DNA of 15,459 nucleotides from JBEBBU01 sp041158225 (GTDB lineage: Bacteria; Pseudomonadota; Gammaproteobacteria; Methylococcales; Methylococcaceae): the NCBI GenBank assembly GCA_041158225.1, contig JBEBBU010000170.1:1-15459 (forward strand), read 5' to 3'. Below are positions 1-7,055 of this stretch, piece after piece. How positions within the stretch are numbered: position 1 is the stretch's first letter; every line of letters begins with the position of its first letter. The position numbers and the translations under genes were made by a program. The notes below the pieces were generated by a model that was given only the letters and a program-made list of their open reading frames with translations, did no database searches and was not told where the DNA came from.

Positions 1-545
1 AATCCTGCTTTCATGCGCGCAGTTCAGCGCTTGCCAGGTTATACCGTTATGTCGTCATCAACCGGCCCATGCATTCTGCGCTGACGCACGGGCGCGCAAC
101 CTGGGATTATCGCCCTCTGGATGTGGCCGCCATGCAAATGGCAGCTTCCTGCCTGCCTGGAGAGCAGGATTTTTCTGCTTTCCGTGCCCAGCACTGCCAG
201 TCCAGCAGCCCCTTCCGCAACCTTTATTTCATGGATATTGAGCGCCAGCAGGACTGGGTCACTTTTCATGTATGTGCCAATGCGTTTGTACATCATATGG
301 TCAGGAATATGGTGGGCAGCCTGCTTGAAGTAGGCGCAGGAAGACGTGACCCCGAATGGCTTAGGCAGGTACTTCAAGGCAGGAAACGTAAGCTTGCAGG
401 CCCCACTGCACCACCAGATGGGTTATATTTTGAGGGTGTGCTTTATCCTGATGATTTCGGTCTGCCCAGACACCCGCGTTTTGCCTCGCTACCTCCAGGC
501 ATCAGGCGCTATTCGGCAGAAAACAGACAGGCTTTTTCCTCTTGA
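1..545 (+). CDS. truA: tRNA pseudouridine(38-40) synthase TruA, 3' part only
   Basis: This is the C-terminal 180 residues of TruA, which isomerises uridines 38-40 in the anticodon arm of many tRNAs. The 5' end lies outside the window, and the first full codon is at 3. From memory of E. coli TruA (270 residues), the fragment begins near residue 105, just before the FHARxSA...YRY segment. The catalytic Asp, near residue 60, is therefore not visible. Visible family landmarks are DFSAFRA, the very typical NAFVHHMVRNMVGSLLEVG stretch (about 281-337), and GPTAPPDGLY near the C-terminus. The stop codon TGA at 543-545 overlaps the GAAGG (544-548) that probably serves as ribosome binding site for trpF, 12 nt of spacer away, so the two genes are likely co-transcribed. 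No frameshift or internal stop is seen. The identification is firm; the truncation is only the window edge. Confidence 0.96.
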   Translation, partial: SCFHARSSALARLYRYVVINRPMHSALTHGRATWDYRPLDVAAMQMAASCLPGEQDFSAFRAQHCQSSSPFRNLYFMDIERQQDWVTFHVCANAFVHHMVRNMVGSLLEVGAGRRDPEWLRQVLQGRKRKLAGPTAPPDGLYFEGVLYPDDFGLPRHPRFASLPPGIRRYSAENRQAFSS

Positions 546-557
546 AGGTTGTGATCG

Positions 558-1238
558 ATGCAATTCAGGTATCCCTCCCGGCGAACTCGGGTTAAAATCT
601 GCGGGATAACCCGTGTTGAGGATGCAGACCAGGCGGTGGCCATGGGAGCTGACGCACTGGGTCTGGTGTTTTACAGCCAGAGTCCACGCAATGTCAGTCT
701 CGCACAGGCAAAGGCCATCACAGAAGCTGTACCGGCCTTTGTGACTGTAGTTGGCCTCTTCGTCAATCCGGAGCCGGATCTGGTGGCCAGCGTGCTTTCG
801 ACGGTGCCTGTTGATCTGCTGCAGTTTCACGGTGATGAAGATGCAGCTTTCTGCGGATCATTCTGCAGGCCTTATATTAAGGCTTTGCGAATGGAAGCCC
901 ATGTAGATCCGCTCAGTGTCATGGGCAGGTTTACGGATGCAAAGGCACTTCTGCTTGATGCCTATCATGCAGGAGCCCGGGGAGGTACAGGTGAAAGTTT
1001 CGACTGGGCGCGTGTGCCGGCACCAGGCAGCTCAGATCTTCCTGTGATTTTGGCAGGAGGGCTGGATGCAGCCAATGTAAGGCGTGCACTCGAACAGACG
1101 CAGGTATATGCCGTGGATGTCTCAAGCGGTGTGGAACTCGGAAGAGGTATCAAGGACCACGACAAGGTGGCTTCATTCATACGCGAGGTAAGGGAATTCG
1201 ACAATGGAAAATGGGACTGCACATTACAATCTTCCTGA
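558..1238 (+). CDS. trpF: Phosphoribosylanthranilate isomerase
   Basis: The 226-residue cytosolic enzyme carries out the Amadori isomerisation of phosphoribosylanthranilate in tryptophan synthesis, on a (beta/alpha)8 barrel. The general base Cys is in KICGIT (C15) and the general acid Asp in LLLDA (D134). Other family segments are VGLFVN (65-70), QFHGDE (89-94), RGGTGESFDW (141-150), the phosphate-binding AGGLDAANV (166-174) and DVSSGVE (187-193). The ATG at 558 follows GAAGG (544-548) with 9 nt of spacer. It gives a slightly longer N-terminus than usual before RTRVKICG, but no later start exists before the catalytic Cys. The last 11 residues are encoded within trpB: the genes overlap by 35 bp in different frames. 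This is a monofunctional TrpF; there is no TrpC domain, so indole-glycerol-phosphate synthase must be encoded elsewhere. Confidence 0.97.
   Translation: MQFRYPSRRTRVKICGITRVEDADQAVAMGADALGLVFYSQSPRNVSLAQAKAITEAVPAFVTVVGLFVNPEPDLVASVLSTVPVDLLQFHGDEDAAFCGSFCRPYIKALRMEAHVDPLSVMGRFTDAKALLLDAYHAGARGGTGESFDWARVPAPGSSDLPVILAGGLDAANVRRALEQTQVYAVDVSSGVELGRGIKDHDKVASFIREVREFDNGKWDCTLQSS
1190..1195 (+). promoter_or_regulatory. Ribosome binding site of trpB, inside trpF
   Basis: AAGGGA lies 8 nt before the ATG at 1204, inside the trpF coding region. It supports the start that makes trpB overlap trpF by 35 bp. The next in-frame ATG in trpB would fall well inside the conserved N-terminal domain. Confidence 0.65.
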
Positions 1239-2415
1239 CAGCAGGGGACACTTTGGGCCCTACGGAGGCGTTTTTGTTGCCGAGACGCTGATGGCCCCTC
1301 TGGATGAGCTTCGTGATGCCTATGAAAAATATATGGCTGACCCTGAGTTTCTTGCTGAACTGGATCATGATCTTGCCCATTATGTCGGGCGTCCCTCGCC
1401 GGTCTATCATGCAGAGCGCCTGAGCGCCAGCCTTGGTGGTGCGCAGATATGGCTCAAGCGTGAAGATCTCAACCATACTGGTGCGCATAAAGTCAATAAT
1501 ACGGTGGGGCAGGCGTTACTGGCCAAACGTCTGGGCAAACGGCGCATTATTGCAGAAACCGGTGCTGGTCAGCATGGCGTGGCCACAGCAACAGTGGCCG
1601 CCCGTCTCGGACTTGAGTGTGTCATCTATATGGGCGCTGTGGATGTGCAGCGCCAGGCACTCAATGTCTACCGCATGAAACTGCTTGGAGCCACGGTGGT
1701 TGCGGTTGAATCCGGCTCCAAAACGCTCAAGGACGCCCTCAATGAAGCCATGCGTGACTGGGTAACGCATGTCGATCATACTTTTTATATCATTGGTACG
1801 GTCGCCGGGCCTCATCCTTACCCCGCCATGGTGCGGGATTTTCAGGCTGTCATAGGACGTGAAGCCCGCGCACAGATGCAGGAGCGTATCGGCCGGCTTC
1901 CGGATGCACTGGTGGCCTGCGTAGGTGGCGGCTCCAATGCTATTGGGCTTTTTCATCCCTTCATCGATGACAAAGGCGTTGCCATCTACGGTGTTGAAGC
2001 AGCTGGCGATGGTATCGAAACTGGCAGGCATTCCGCCCCGCTCAGTGCAGGCCGGCCCGGTGTACTGCATGGTAACCGCACCTATCTCATGGCTGATGAC
2101 GACGGCGAAATTATTGAAACCCATTCCATTTCGGCAGGCCTGGACTATCCTGGCGTAGGGCCGGAACATGCCTGGCTCAAGGATTGCGGCCGCGCCCATT
2201 ATGTCAGTATTACCGATGATGAGGCCATGGAGGGCTTCCATGCACTGACGCGCATGGAAGGCATTATTCCGGCACTTGAATCCAGCCATGCTGTTGCCTA
2301 TGCCACAAAACTTGCCAGAACCATGTCCCGTGACCAGCATATTCTGGTCAATCTGTCAGGACGCGGTGACAAGGATATGAATACCATTGCAACCCGTGAA
2401 GGAATCAAACTGTGA
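1204..2415 (+). CDS. trpB: Tryptophan synthase beta subunit
   Basis: This 403-residue PLP enzyme condenses indole with serine to give tryptophan, working in the cytosolic alpha2-beta2 complex with TrpA. The N-terminal LPDSRGHFGPYGG segment is typical. The PLP lysine is in GAHKVNN (K96), and the catalytic Glu equivalent to Salmonella E109 is in AETGAGQHG (E118). The phosphate-binding GGGSNA loop is at 241-246, and the C-terminal SGRGDKD signature at 385-391. The length matches the common TrpB1 form rather than TrpB2. The gene starts inside trpF, and its TGA (2413-2415) overlaps the GTG start of trpA in the tetranucleotide GTGA. That is a classic coupling junction, expected for two subunits needed at equal dose. 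All active-site residues that can be checked are present. Confidence 0.98.
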   Translation: MENGTAHYNLPDSRGHFGPYGGVFVAETLMAPLDELRDAYEKYMADPEFLAELDHDLAHYVGRPSPVYHAERLSASLGGAQIWLKREDLNHTGAHKVNNTVGQALLAKRLGKRRIIAETGAGQHGVATATVAARLGLECVIYMGAVDVQRQALNVYRMKLLGATVVAVESGSKTLKDALNEAMRDWVTHVDHTFYIIGTVAGPHPYPAMVRDFQAVIGREARAQMQERIGRLPDALVACVGGGSNAIGLFHPFIDDKGVAIYGVEAAGDGIETGRHSAPLSAGRPGVLHGNRTYLMADDDGEIIETHSISAGLDYPGVGPEHAWLKDCGRAHYVSITDDEAMEGFHALTRMEGIIPALESSHAVAYATKLARTMSRDQHILVNLSGRGDKDMNTIATREGIKL

Positions 2416-3218
2416 GTCGCCTGCAAGCCAGACTGTCTGTACTGAAGCAGAACGGGCGCAAAGCCCTCATCCCTTTCATCACGGCGGGTGATCCTGATCC
2501 GGATTTTACTGTGATGGCCATGCATGCCATGGTCAAGGCTGGTGCCGATATTCTTGAACTGGGGGTACCCTTCTCGGATCCCATGGCAGATGGCCCCGTC
2601 ATCCAGAAAGCCAGTGAACGGGCACTCGCGCATCACATGAGTCTGCGCAAGACGCTGGATCAGGTGGAAGCATTCCGGCGTGAAGATACCTCAACCCCTG
2701 TAGTGCTGATGGGGTATCTTAATCCGGTCGAGTGCATGGGTTATGAGGCCTTTGCCAGCAGGGCAGCCGAAGCTGGTGTTGATGGTGTGCTGACCGTGGA
2801 CATGCCTCCTGAAGAAGCTGACCAGCTGGTGACCGCATTAAAGACCCGTGGGGTAGACCCTATTTTTCTGCTGGCTCCCAACAGTAGTCCTGAGCGTATT
2901 GCCCTGATGGGCAAACTGGGGCAGGGCTACCTGTATTATGTTTCGCTTAAAGGTGTAACGGGAGCTTCACATCTCGACCTTGACAGCGTCGAGAGCAAAC
3001 TGGCGGAAATACGTAGCCTGACTGATCTTCCTGTGGGTGTAGGTTTTGGGGTCAAGGATCCTGCAACAGCAGCCTCCATTGCCAGACTGGCGGATGCCGT
3101 TGTCGTGGGTAGCGCACTGGTAAGCCGTATCGAAGCTCATGCTGGACAACCTGCCCAGGCACTCGACGAAATAGTGCATTTGCTTGCTTCCATGCGTACG
3201 GCCATGGATGCAGGCTAG
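2412..3218 (+). CDS. trpA: Tryptophan synthase alpha subunit
   Basis: The 268-residue TIM-barrel subunit cleaves indole-3-glycerol phosphate and channels indole to TrpB. The two catalytic residues fall at the textbook positions: E49 in LELGVPFSDP and D60 in MADGP. The length equals that of E. coli TrpA. Other landmarks are PFITAGDP (21-28), GYLNP (101-105), the loop-6 GVTG (181-184), the phosphate-binding GVGFGVKD (209-216) and VVVGSALV (230-237). The start is GTG at 2412, forced by the GTGA overlap with trpB; no in-frame ATG precedes the conserved barrel. A 30-nt gap with a strong ribosome binding site separates it from accD. The trpFBA block here lacks trpE, G, D and C, so the pathway is split across the genome. 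Confidence 0.98.
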   Translation: MSRLQARLSVLKQNGRKALIPFITAGDPDPDFTVMAMHAMVKAGADILELGVPFSDPMADGPVIQKASERALAHHMSLRKTLDQVEAFRREDTSTPVVLMGYLNPVECMGYEAFASRAAEAGVDGVLTVDMPPEEADQLVTALKTRGVDPIFLLAPNSSPERIALMGKLGQGYLYYVSLKGVTGASHLDLDSVESKLAEIRSLTDLPVGVGFGVKDPATAASIARLADAVVVGSALVSRIEAHAGQPAQALDEIVHLLASMRTAMDAG

Positions 3219-3233
3219 ATTTCAACATCTGAT

Positions 3234-3240
3234 AGGGGAG
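3234..3240 (+). promoter_or_regulatory. Strong ribosome binding site serving a TTG start (accD)
   Basis: AGGGGAG lies 8 nt upstream of TTG at 3249. It fixes that TTG as the accD start and may compensate for the weak start codon. Confidence 0.75.
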
Positions 3241-3248
3241 ATTCATCC

Positions 3249-4211
3249 TTGAGCTGGTTTCATAAGCTGGTACCCTCAAAGATTCGCACCGAAGCACTGA
3301 CCAAAAGTACAGTGCCTGAAGGACTCTGGAGCAAGTGTCCAAACTGCAATGCCATACTCTACAAGGCTGAGCTTGAACGTAACCAGGAAGTCTGTCCCAA
3401 GTGTGATCACCACTCAAGAATCAGCGGTCGAAAAAGACTGCACTGGTTTCTTGATCCCGGCAACCGTCAGGAAATAGGCGAACAGCTCAGTCCCGTCGAT
3501 CCGCTCAAGTTCCGTGACAGCAAGAAATACAAGGATCGTCTGAATCAGGCCCAGAAAAGCACCGGGGAAAAAGATGCCCTTAATGTTGTCCGTGGTTACC
3601 TGAAAGGCCGGCCGATTGTAGCAGCGGCGTTCAACTTTGATTTCATGGGTGGCTCTATGGGTTCTGTGGTGGGTGAGCGTTTTGTGCGCGGTGCGCGCCA
3701 CGCCCTGAAACACCGCATCCCCTTCGTGGTTTTCAGTGCCAGTGGTGGAGCGCGCATGCAGGAATCCCTGCTTTCGCTGTTCCAGATGGCGAAGACCAGC
3801 GCTGTGCTGGCGGAGCTTTCTGCCGCAAGAATCCCTTTTATTTCAGTGCTGACGGACCCAACCATGGGGGGGGTCTCTGCCAGCCTTGCCATGCTCGGTG
3901 ACATTAATATTGGCGAACCCGGCGCGCTCATTGGCTTTGCAGGCCCTCGTGTCATCGAGCAGACCGTCAGGGAAAAGCTTCCGGAAGGTTTCCAGCGCAG
4001 CGAGTTCCTGCTGGCACATGGTGCCATTGACATGATTGTTGACCGCAGGGATATGCGTGACCGTATTGCCGCTGTTCTGCAGATCATGCTGCCTGCCGTT
4101 ATGACTGACAGTACGACAGACCGTAGCATCGGAAGGGCAGAGGAAGATGGCCTTGCTGTACTTGCGCAGGCCATGACGGCACTGCCTGTGGATGACCCGG
4201 AGTCCGAATAA
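3249..4211 (+). CDS. accD: Acetyl-CoA carboxylase carboxyltransferase subunit beta
   Basis: AccD pairs with AccA to move the carboxyl group from biotin to acetyl-CoA, giving malonyl-CoA for fatty acid synthesis. The 320-residue protein has the bacterial zinc ribbon (C30-x2-C33-x15-C49-x2-C52), followed by the crotonase-like carboxyltransferase fold with FMGGSMGSVVGE (132-143), SASGGARMQES (163-173) and DPTMGGVSAS (202-211). The start is TTG at 3249: the encoded MSWFHKL matches the usual AccD N-terminus, and AGGGGAG is well placed. A run of eight G (3866-3873) encodes the invariant MGGV, so it is explained by the protein. AccD sits between trpA and folC with a 3-nt gap to folC, the same accD-folC pairing that is common in gammaproteobacteria. 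AccA is not in this window. Confidence 0.98.
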   Translation: MSWFHKLVPSKIRTEALTKSTVPEGLWSKCPNCNAILYKAELERNQEVCPKCDHHSRISGRKRLHWFLDPGNRQEIGEQLSPVDPLKFRDSKKYKDRLNQAQKSTGEKDALNVVRGYLKGRPIVAAAFNFDFMGGSMGSVVGERFVRGARHALKHRIPFVVFSASGGARMQESLLSLFQMAKTSAVLAELSAARIPFISVLTDPTMGGVSASLAMLGDINIGEPGALIGFAGPRVIEQTVREKLPEGFQRSEFLLAHGAIDMIVDRRDMRDRIAAVLQIMLPAVMTDSTTDRSIGRAEEDGLAVLAQAMTALPVDDPESE

Positions 4212-4214
4212 TCC

Positions 4215-5534
4215 ATGCGCTTCTCCAGCCTTGGAGACTGGCTGAACTGGCAGGAAGGCCTGCATTCAAGCCCCATTGACATGGGGCTTGAACGGGTCTC
4301 AGCAGTGCTGCAACGTCTGGATCTGTCACTTCCGGCTGCTACCATTACGGTGGGTGGTACCAATGGCAAGGGTTCTACAGTCGCCATGCTTGATGCCATA
4401 CTCAGGGCAGAAGGCTACAGGGTCGGTACTTACACATCTCCGCATATTCTCGTTTACAACGAACGCATCTGCGTGAATGGGGTGCCTGTCAGTGATGATG
4501 ACCTTATTCAGGCTTTTGAACGCATTGATCAGGCAAGGCAGGATATCAGCCTGAGTTTCTTCGAATTTGGAACCCTGGCTGCTCTGGTCATTTTCAGCGC
4601 AAAGGCATTGGATGTACAGATTCTTGAAGTGGGTCTGGGGGGACGTCTGGATGCCGTCAATATGGTGGATGCCACCGCCGCCATTGTGACCAGCATTGAT
4701 ATTGATCATGAAAGCTGGCTGGGTACCCACCGGGAAGCGATAGCTCGGGAAAAGGCGGGGATTTTCAGGCCGGGAAGACCGGCGGTACTCGGCGATGACC
4801 GGGCATTGCCTGAACTTGAAGCCGACAGCCGTCTGAAGGGCATAGAACTGCTTATATCTGGGCGTGATTTTGATTTTGGCAAAGATGCTGACCAGAATCT
4901 CTGGTGGTGGCGTGGTTGTCAGGAAGGCCATTCTGTGACCCTTGAGCAGCTGCCCAGGCCCGCACTCGCTGGCGAACACCAGTACCGGAACGCGGCTGCT
5001 GTCCTGCAATGCCTTACTTCAGTCCATAGCTGCCTGCCGGTCAGTAGGCAGGCGGTATGTCATGGCCTTGCCAATGTCTATGTTCCTGGCCGTTTTCAGC
5101 GTGTTGCCACGGATCCCCACCAACCCGCCGTAGTGGTTGATGTGGCGCATAATCCGGCAGCAGCAGCAGTGCTTGCCCGGCAGATTACAGCCCTGATGCC
5201 AGGCAAACGCATAGAGGCGGTTTTCTCCATCATGCGTGACAAGGATATGGAGGGGGTTATTACCGCACTGCTACCCTGTATCGAACACTGGCATCTTGTG
5301 CCTCTTGGACATGTGCAGCGTGCAGCAACACCAGAACAGATACGTGATATTTTCATGCAGATGGGTGAAGGACATGCGGTTACCGTACATGAAAGCATGG
5401 AAGATGCTCTCGACAGGGCCAATGCAAGACTGACTCAGGATGATATGATTCTGGTATTCGGCTCTTTTTTTCTCGTGTCAGCTTTTTTTTCCACTCATTC
5501 CAATCCTAGCAGTCAGGCATTATCTAATGGATGA
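4215..5534 (+). CDS. folC: Bifunctional dihydrofolate synthase / folylpolyglutamate synthase
   Basis: FolC adds glutamate to dihydropteroate and then to folates, using ATP. The 439-residue protein shows the Mur-ligase-like order of motifs. These are the P-loop GTNGKGST (48-55), TSPHI (74-78), EVGLGGRLDAVN (138-149), IDHESWLG (163-170) and the probably carbamylated lysine K180 in IAREKAGIF. They are followed by GEHQYRNAA (253-261), PGRFQ (291-295), DVAHNP (309-314) starting the C-terminal domain, and VFGSFF near the end. It is slightly longer than E. coli FolC (422) because of a short polar tail. Its start is only 3 nt after accD, with a weak GGAG (4199-4202), which suggests translational coupling. 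Its last 8 bp overlap the SPOR gene. T7 and T8 tracts (5465-5471, 5483-5490) occur in the last codons without breaking the frame. Confidence 0.97.
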   Translation: MRFSSLGDWLNWQEGLHSSPIDMGLERVSAVLQRLDLSLPAATITVGGTNGKGSTVAMLDAILRAEGYRVGTYTSPHILVYNERICVNGVPVSDDDLIQAFERIDQARQDISLSFFEFGTLAALVIFSAKALDVQILEVGLGGRLDAVNMVDATAAIVTSIDIDHESWLGTHREAIAREKAGIFRPGRPAVLGDDRALPELEADSRLKGIELLISGRDFDFGKDADQNLWWWRGCQEGHSVTLEQLPRPALAGEHQYRNAAAVLQCLTSVHSCLPVSRQAVCHGLANVYVPGRFQRVATDPHQPAVVVDVAHNPAAAAVLARQITALMPGKRIEAVFSIMRDKDMEGVITALLPCIEHWHLVPLGHVQRAATPEQIRDIFMQMGEGHAVTVHESMEDALDRANARLTQDDMILVFGSFFLVSAFFSTHSNPSSQALSNG

Positions 5535-6498
5535 AGCACTTAAACAGCGTCTTATCGGTATCGGCATTGTTGTGATCTTTGCCATACTGTTTGTACCTCT
5601 GCTATTTGATAAATCACCTGAAAAATCCCGTGATTCAGGACTGAATGCGTTACCGCCCATGCCGCAGGAACTGCACGAGAAACCGATAGCATTGCCTGCA
5701 GGCACTCAGGATGCCGCAAGGTCTCCAGAAAATGTTGAGGCAGGCAACAGGAAGGGAGCCAAAGGCAATGGAGGCTATAAAATCATTCCCATACTGGATG
5801 AACCCGTCAGTCATGAAGCGTCACAGGCCAGCGAGGCGGCTCAGCCCGCCAGACAGGAGCCCAGTCCTGCGACAACAGCCGGTGCGGCAGCGCCGGTAAC
5901 CAGAAAGCCAGGCATGGCTGCGTCTCAGGTCATTTCTGATGATGTAGCTGAAGACGAATTTCCCCCCGCCGCCCCACCTGTCAGTCCCGCCTCGCGTCAG
6001 GGAACACCGTCCCGCGACGCTGTGGTGGCGCCAGCCATATCAGGCAAACCGCCAGCAGCGCCGCGCAGCAGTCGCAGCCCATCTGTGCCAGCTCCCGTAT
6101 CCGGGCAGACCGATACTCCTGCAGCGCCTTTAACTGGCACAGTCAAGCCAGGTCTCAATGCTTCAGCCCGTAAAAGTGAATCTGTGGCCATCATCGCACC
6201 AGCAGCTGGCAAGAAAGGAGATACCGCCAGAAAAAACAGCGCCGAATCCAGTGCGGCCCAGCCACTCTGGGTCGTGCAACTGGGTAGTTTCAACTCTGAG
6301 GCCAATGCACGAATACTGGTTGAAAAGCTGCGTCAGGCTCACTTTTCCACTCATATTGAAACCATGACGACAGGTTCAGGCGCCATGATGTACCGTGTGC
6401 AGACGGCCCCTGAAATGGATCGCCGCCGTGCGGACGAAACATTGAAGAAGATGGAATCATCTTCAGGTGTGCACGGTATCGTGCTACCTCATCCCTGA
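5527..6498 (+). CDS. dedD: Membrane-anchored SPOR-domain protein, DedD-like
   Basis: This 323-residue protein has a bitopic inner-membrane layout. A short cytoplasmic N-terminus leads to one hydrophobic helix (about 9-27). A long linker rich in Pro, Ala and Ser follows (about 36-245), and then a C-terminal SPOR domain (246-321) beginning LWVVQLGSFN and containing YRVQT. SPOR domains bind denuded glycan strands of septal peptidoglycan, and DedD proteins act at the divisome; both points are family knowledge. The N-terminus (MDEALKQRLIG) and the position between folC and cvpA match DedD of E. coli and its Pseudomonas counterpart. The linker is low-complexity and seems longer than in E. coli DedD (220 residues). 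The start ATG overlaps the folC end by 8 bp, with a minimal AGG (5515-5517). The symbol rests on synteny and architecture. Confidence 0.9.
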   Translation: MDEALKQRLIGIGIVVIFAILFVPLLFDKSPEKSRDSGLNALPPMPQELHEKPIALPAGTQDAARSPENVEAGNRKGAKGNGGYKIIPILDEPVSHEASQASEAAQPARQEPSPATTAGAAAPVTRKPGMAASQVISDDVAEDEFPPAAPPVSPASRQGTPSRDAVVAPAISGKPPAAPRSSRSPSVPAPVSGQTDTPAAPLTGTVKPGLNASARKSESVAIIAPAAGKKGDTARKNSAESSAAQPLWVVQLGSFNSEANARILVEKLRQAHFSTHIETMTTGSGAMMYRVQTAPEMDRRRADETLKKMESSSGVHGIVLPHP

Positions 6499-6502
6499 TG
6501 TC

Positions 6503-6506
6503 AGGA
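6503..6506 (+). promoter_or_regulatory. Ribosome binding site choosing the second cvpA ATG
   Basis: AGGA ends 6 nt before the ATG at 6513. The in-frame ATG at 6498, which overlaps the preceding TGA as TGATG, has no comparable site upstream. Confidence 0.5.
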
Positions 6507-6512
6507 TGGCAT

Positions 6513-7013
6513 ATGGATCACCTTATCTGGGCAGACTACCTGATGATCTCGATAGTGGCACTGTCTGCCATGATCGGCATGGTGCGTGGCCTGCTAAGGG
6601 AGATGTTTGCCATCTTTACCTGGGTCGCGGCACTATGGATGGCAAGCCATTTTCATACCTTGGTATCGCCGCAGCTGGAGTCCTTGATAACGCTGGCATC
6701 TATCCGGCAGATAGCCGCTTTTTCCATTATTTTCCTGCTGGTGCTTCTGGCCGGCAGTATACTTGCATTCATACTGGTACGACTGGTCCAGAGCACGGGG
6801 CTGACTGGTTCTGACAGGTTGGCAGGACTGGTCTTTGGAATGGTCAGAGGCGTGCTGCTGGTGGCGGTGGTACTGCTTCTGGTAGCGCAGACACCGCTGA
6901 TGCATGATCCATGGTGGAAGCAGTCAGTATGCATACCCTATTTTGCACCTTTGATTCACTGGCTGAAATCCATGCTACCTTCCGCTTTTAATTCCTATCT
7001 CATTTTTCCATGA
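6513..7013 (+). CDS. cvpA: CvpA family inner-membrane protein
   Basis: This 166-residue protein has four predicted hydrophobic segments, at about 7-23, 30-46, 61-85 and 106-126. The family hallmarks are RGLLRE between the first two helices and GLTGSDRLAGLVFGMVRG leading into the last. CvpA was named for colicin V production in E. coli; its molecular role is still unclear, though links to envelope and bile-salt tolerance are known. The location directly before purF is the classic cvpA-purF arrangement. Two starts are possible. ATG 6498 touches the stop of the upstream gene (TGATG) and would add 5 residues. ATG 6513 has AGGA at good spacing and an N-terminus closer in length to E. coli CvpA, so I prefer it. 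A 42-nt gap separates it from purF. Confidence 0.92.
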   Translation: MDHLIWADYLMISIVALSAMIGMVRGLLREMFAIFTWVAALWMASHFHTLVSPQLESLITLASIRQIAAFSIIFLLVLLAGSILAFILVRLVQSTGLTGSDRLAGLVFGMVRGVLLVAVVLLLVAQTPLMHDPWWKQSVCIPYFAPLIHWLKSMLPSAFNSYLIFP

Positions 7014-7055
7014 GCTTTGACATGCTTAAACTTCCTATGAAATGGTATTCCTGAC

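Noticed and set aside
1516..2340. Long reverse-strand open frame opposite trpB
   Set aside because: It is the shadow of trpB, whose motifs and active-site residues are complete; the reverse translation shows no recognisable domain and no ribosome binding site was evident.
3866..3873. G8 run in accD as a phase-variation tract
   Set aside because: It encodes the invariant MGGV of an essential enzyme, so switching it off would be lethal; codon choice explains it.
4172..4180. CATGACGGC occurs here as well as in the inverted repeat at 9791-9829, suggesting a DNA uptake or other dispersed signal
   Set aside because: In accD it simply encodes part of AMTA, and I saw only this one extra exact copy. 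It resembles no uptake sequence known for gammaproteobacteria; a genome count would settle it.
3596..4399. Long reverse-strand open frame opposite accD/folC
   Set aside because: Its translation is Ser/Arg/Met-rich low-complexity sequence typical of an antisense shadow and spans two real genes.
5465..5490. T7 and T8 runs at the 3' end of folC as a slippage site or terminator
   Set aside because: No stem precedes them, the frame stays open, and the residues encoded (SFFLVSAFF) fit the FolC C-terminal strand.
7017..7022. Perfect TTGACA -35 box just after the cvpA stop, as a possible purF promoter
   Set aside because: At 16-18 nt downstream there is no acceptable -10 (the sequence there reads AAATGG), and TATGAA is only 13 nt away. 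It may be chance.
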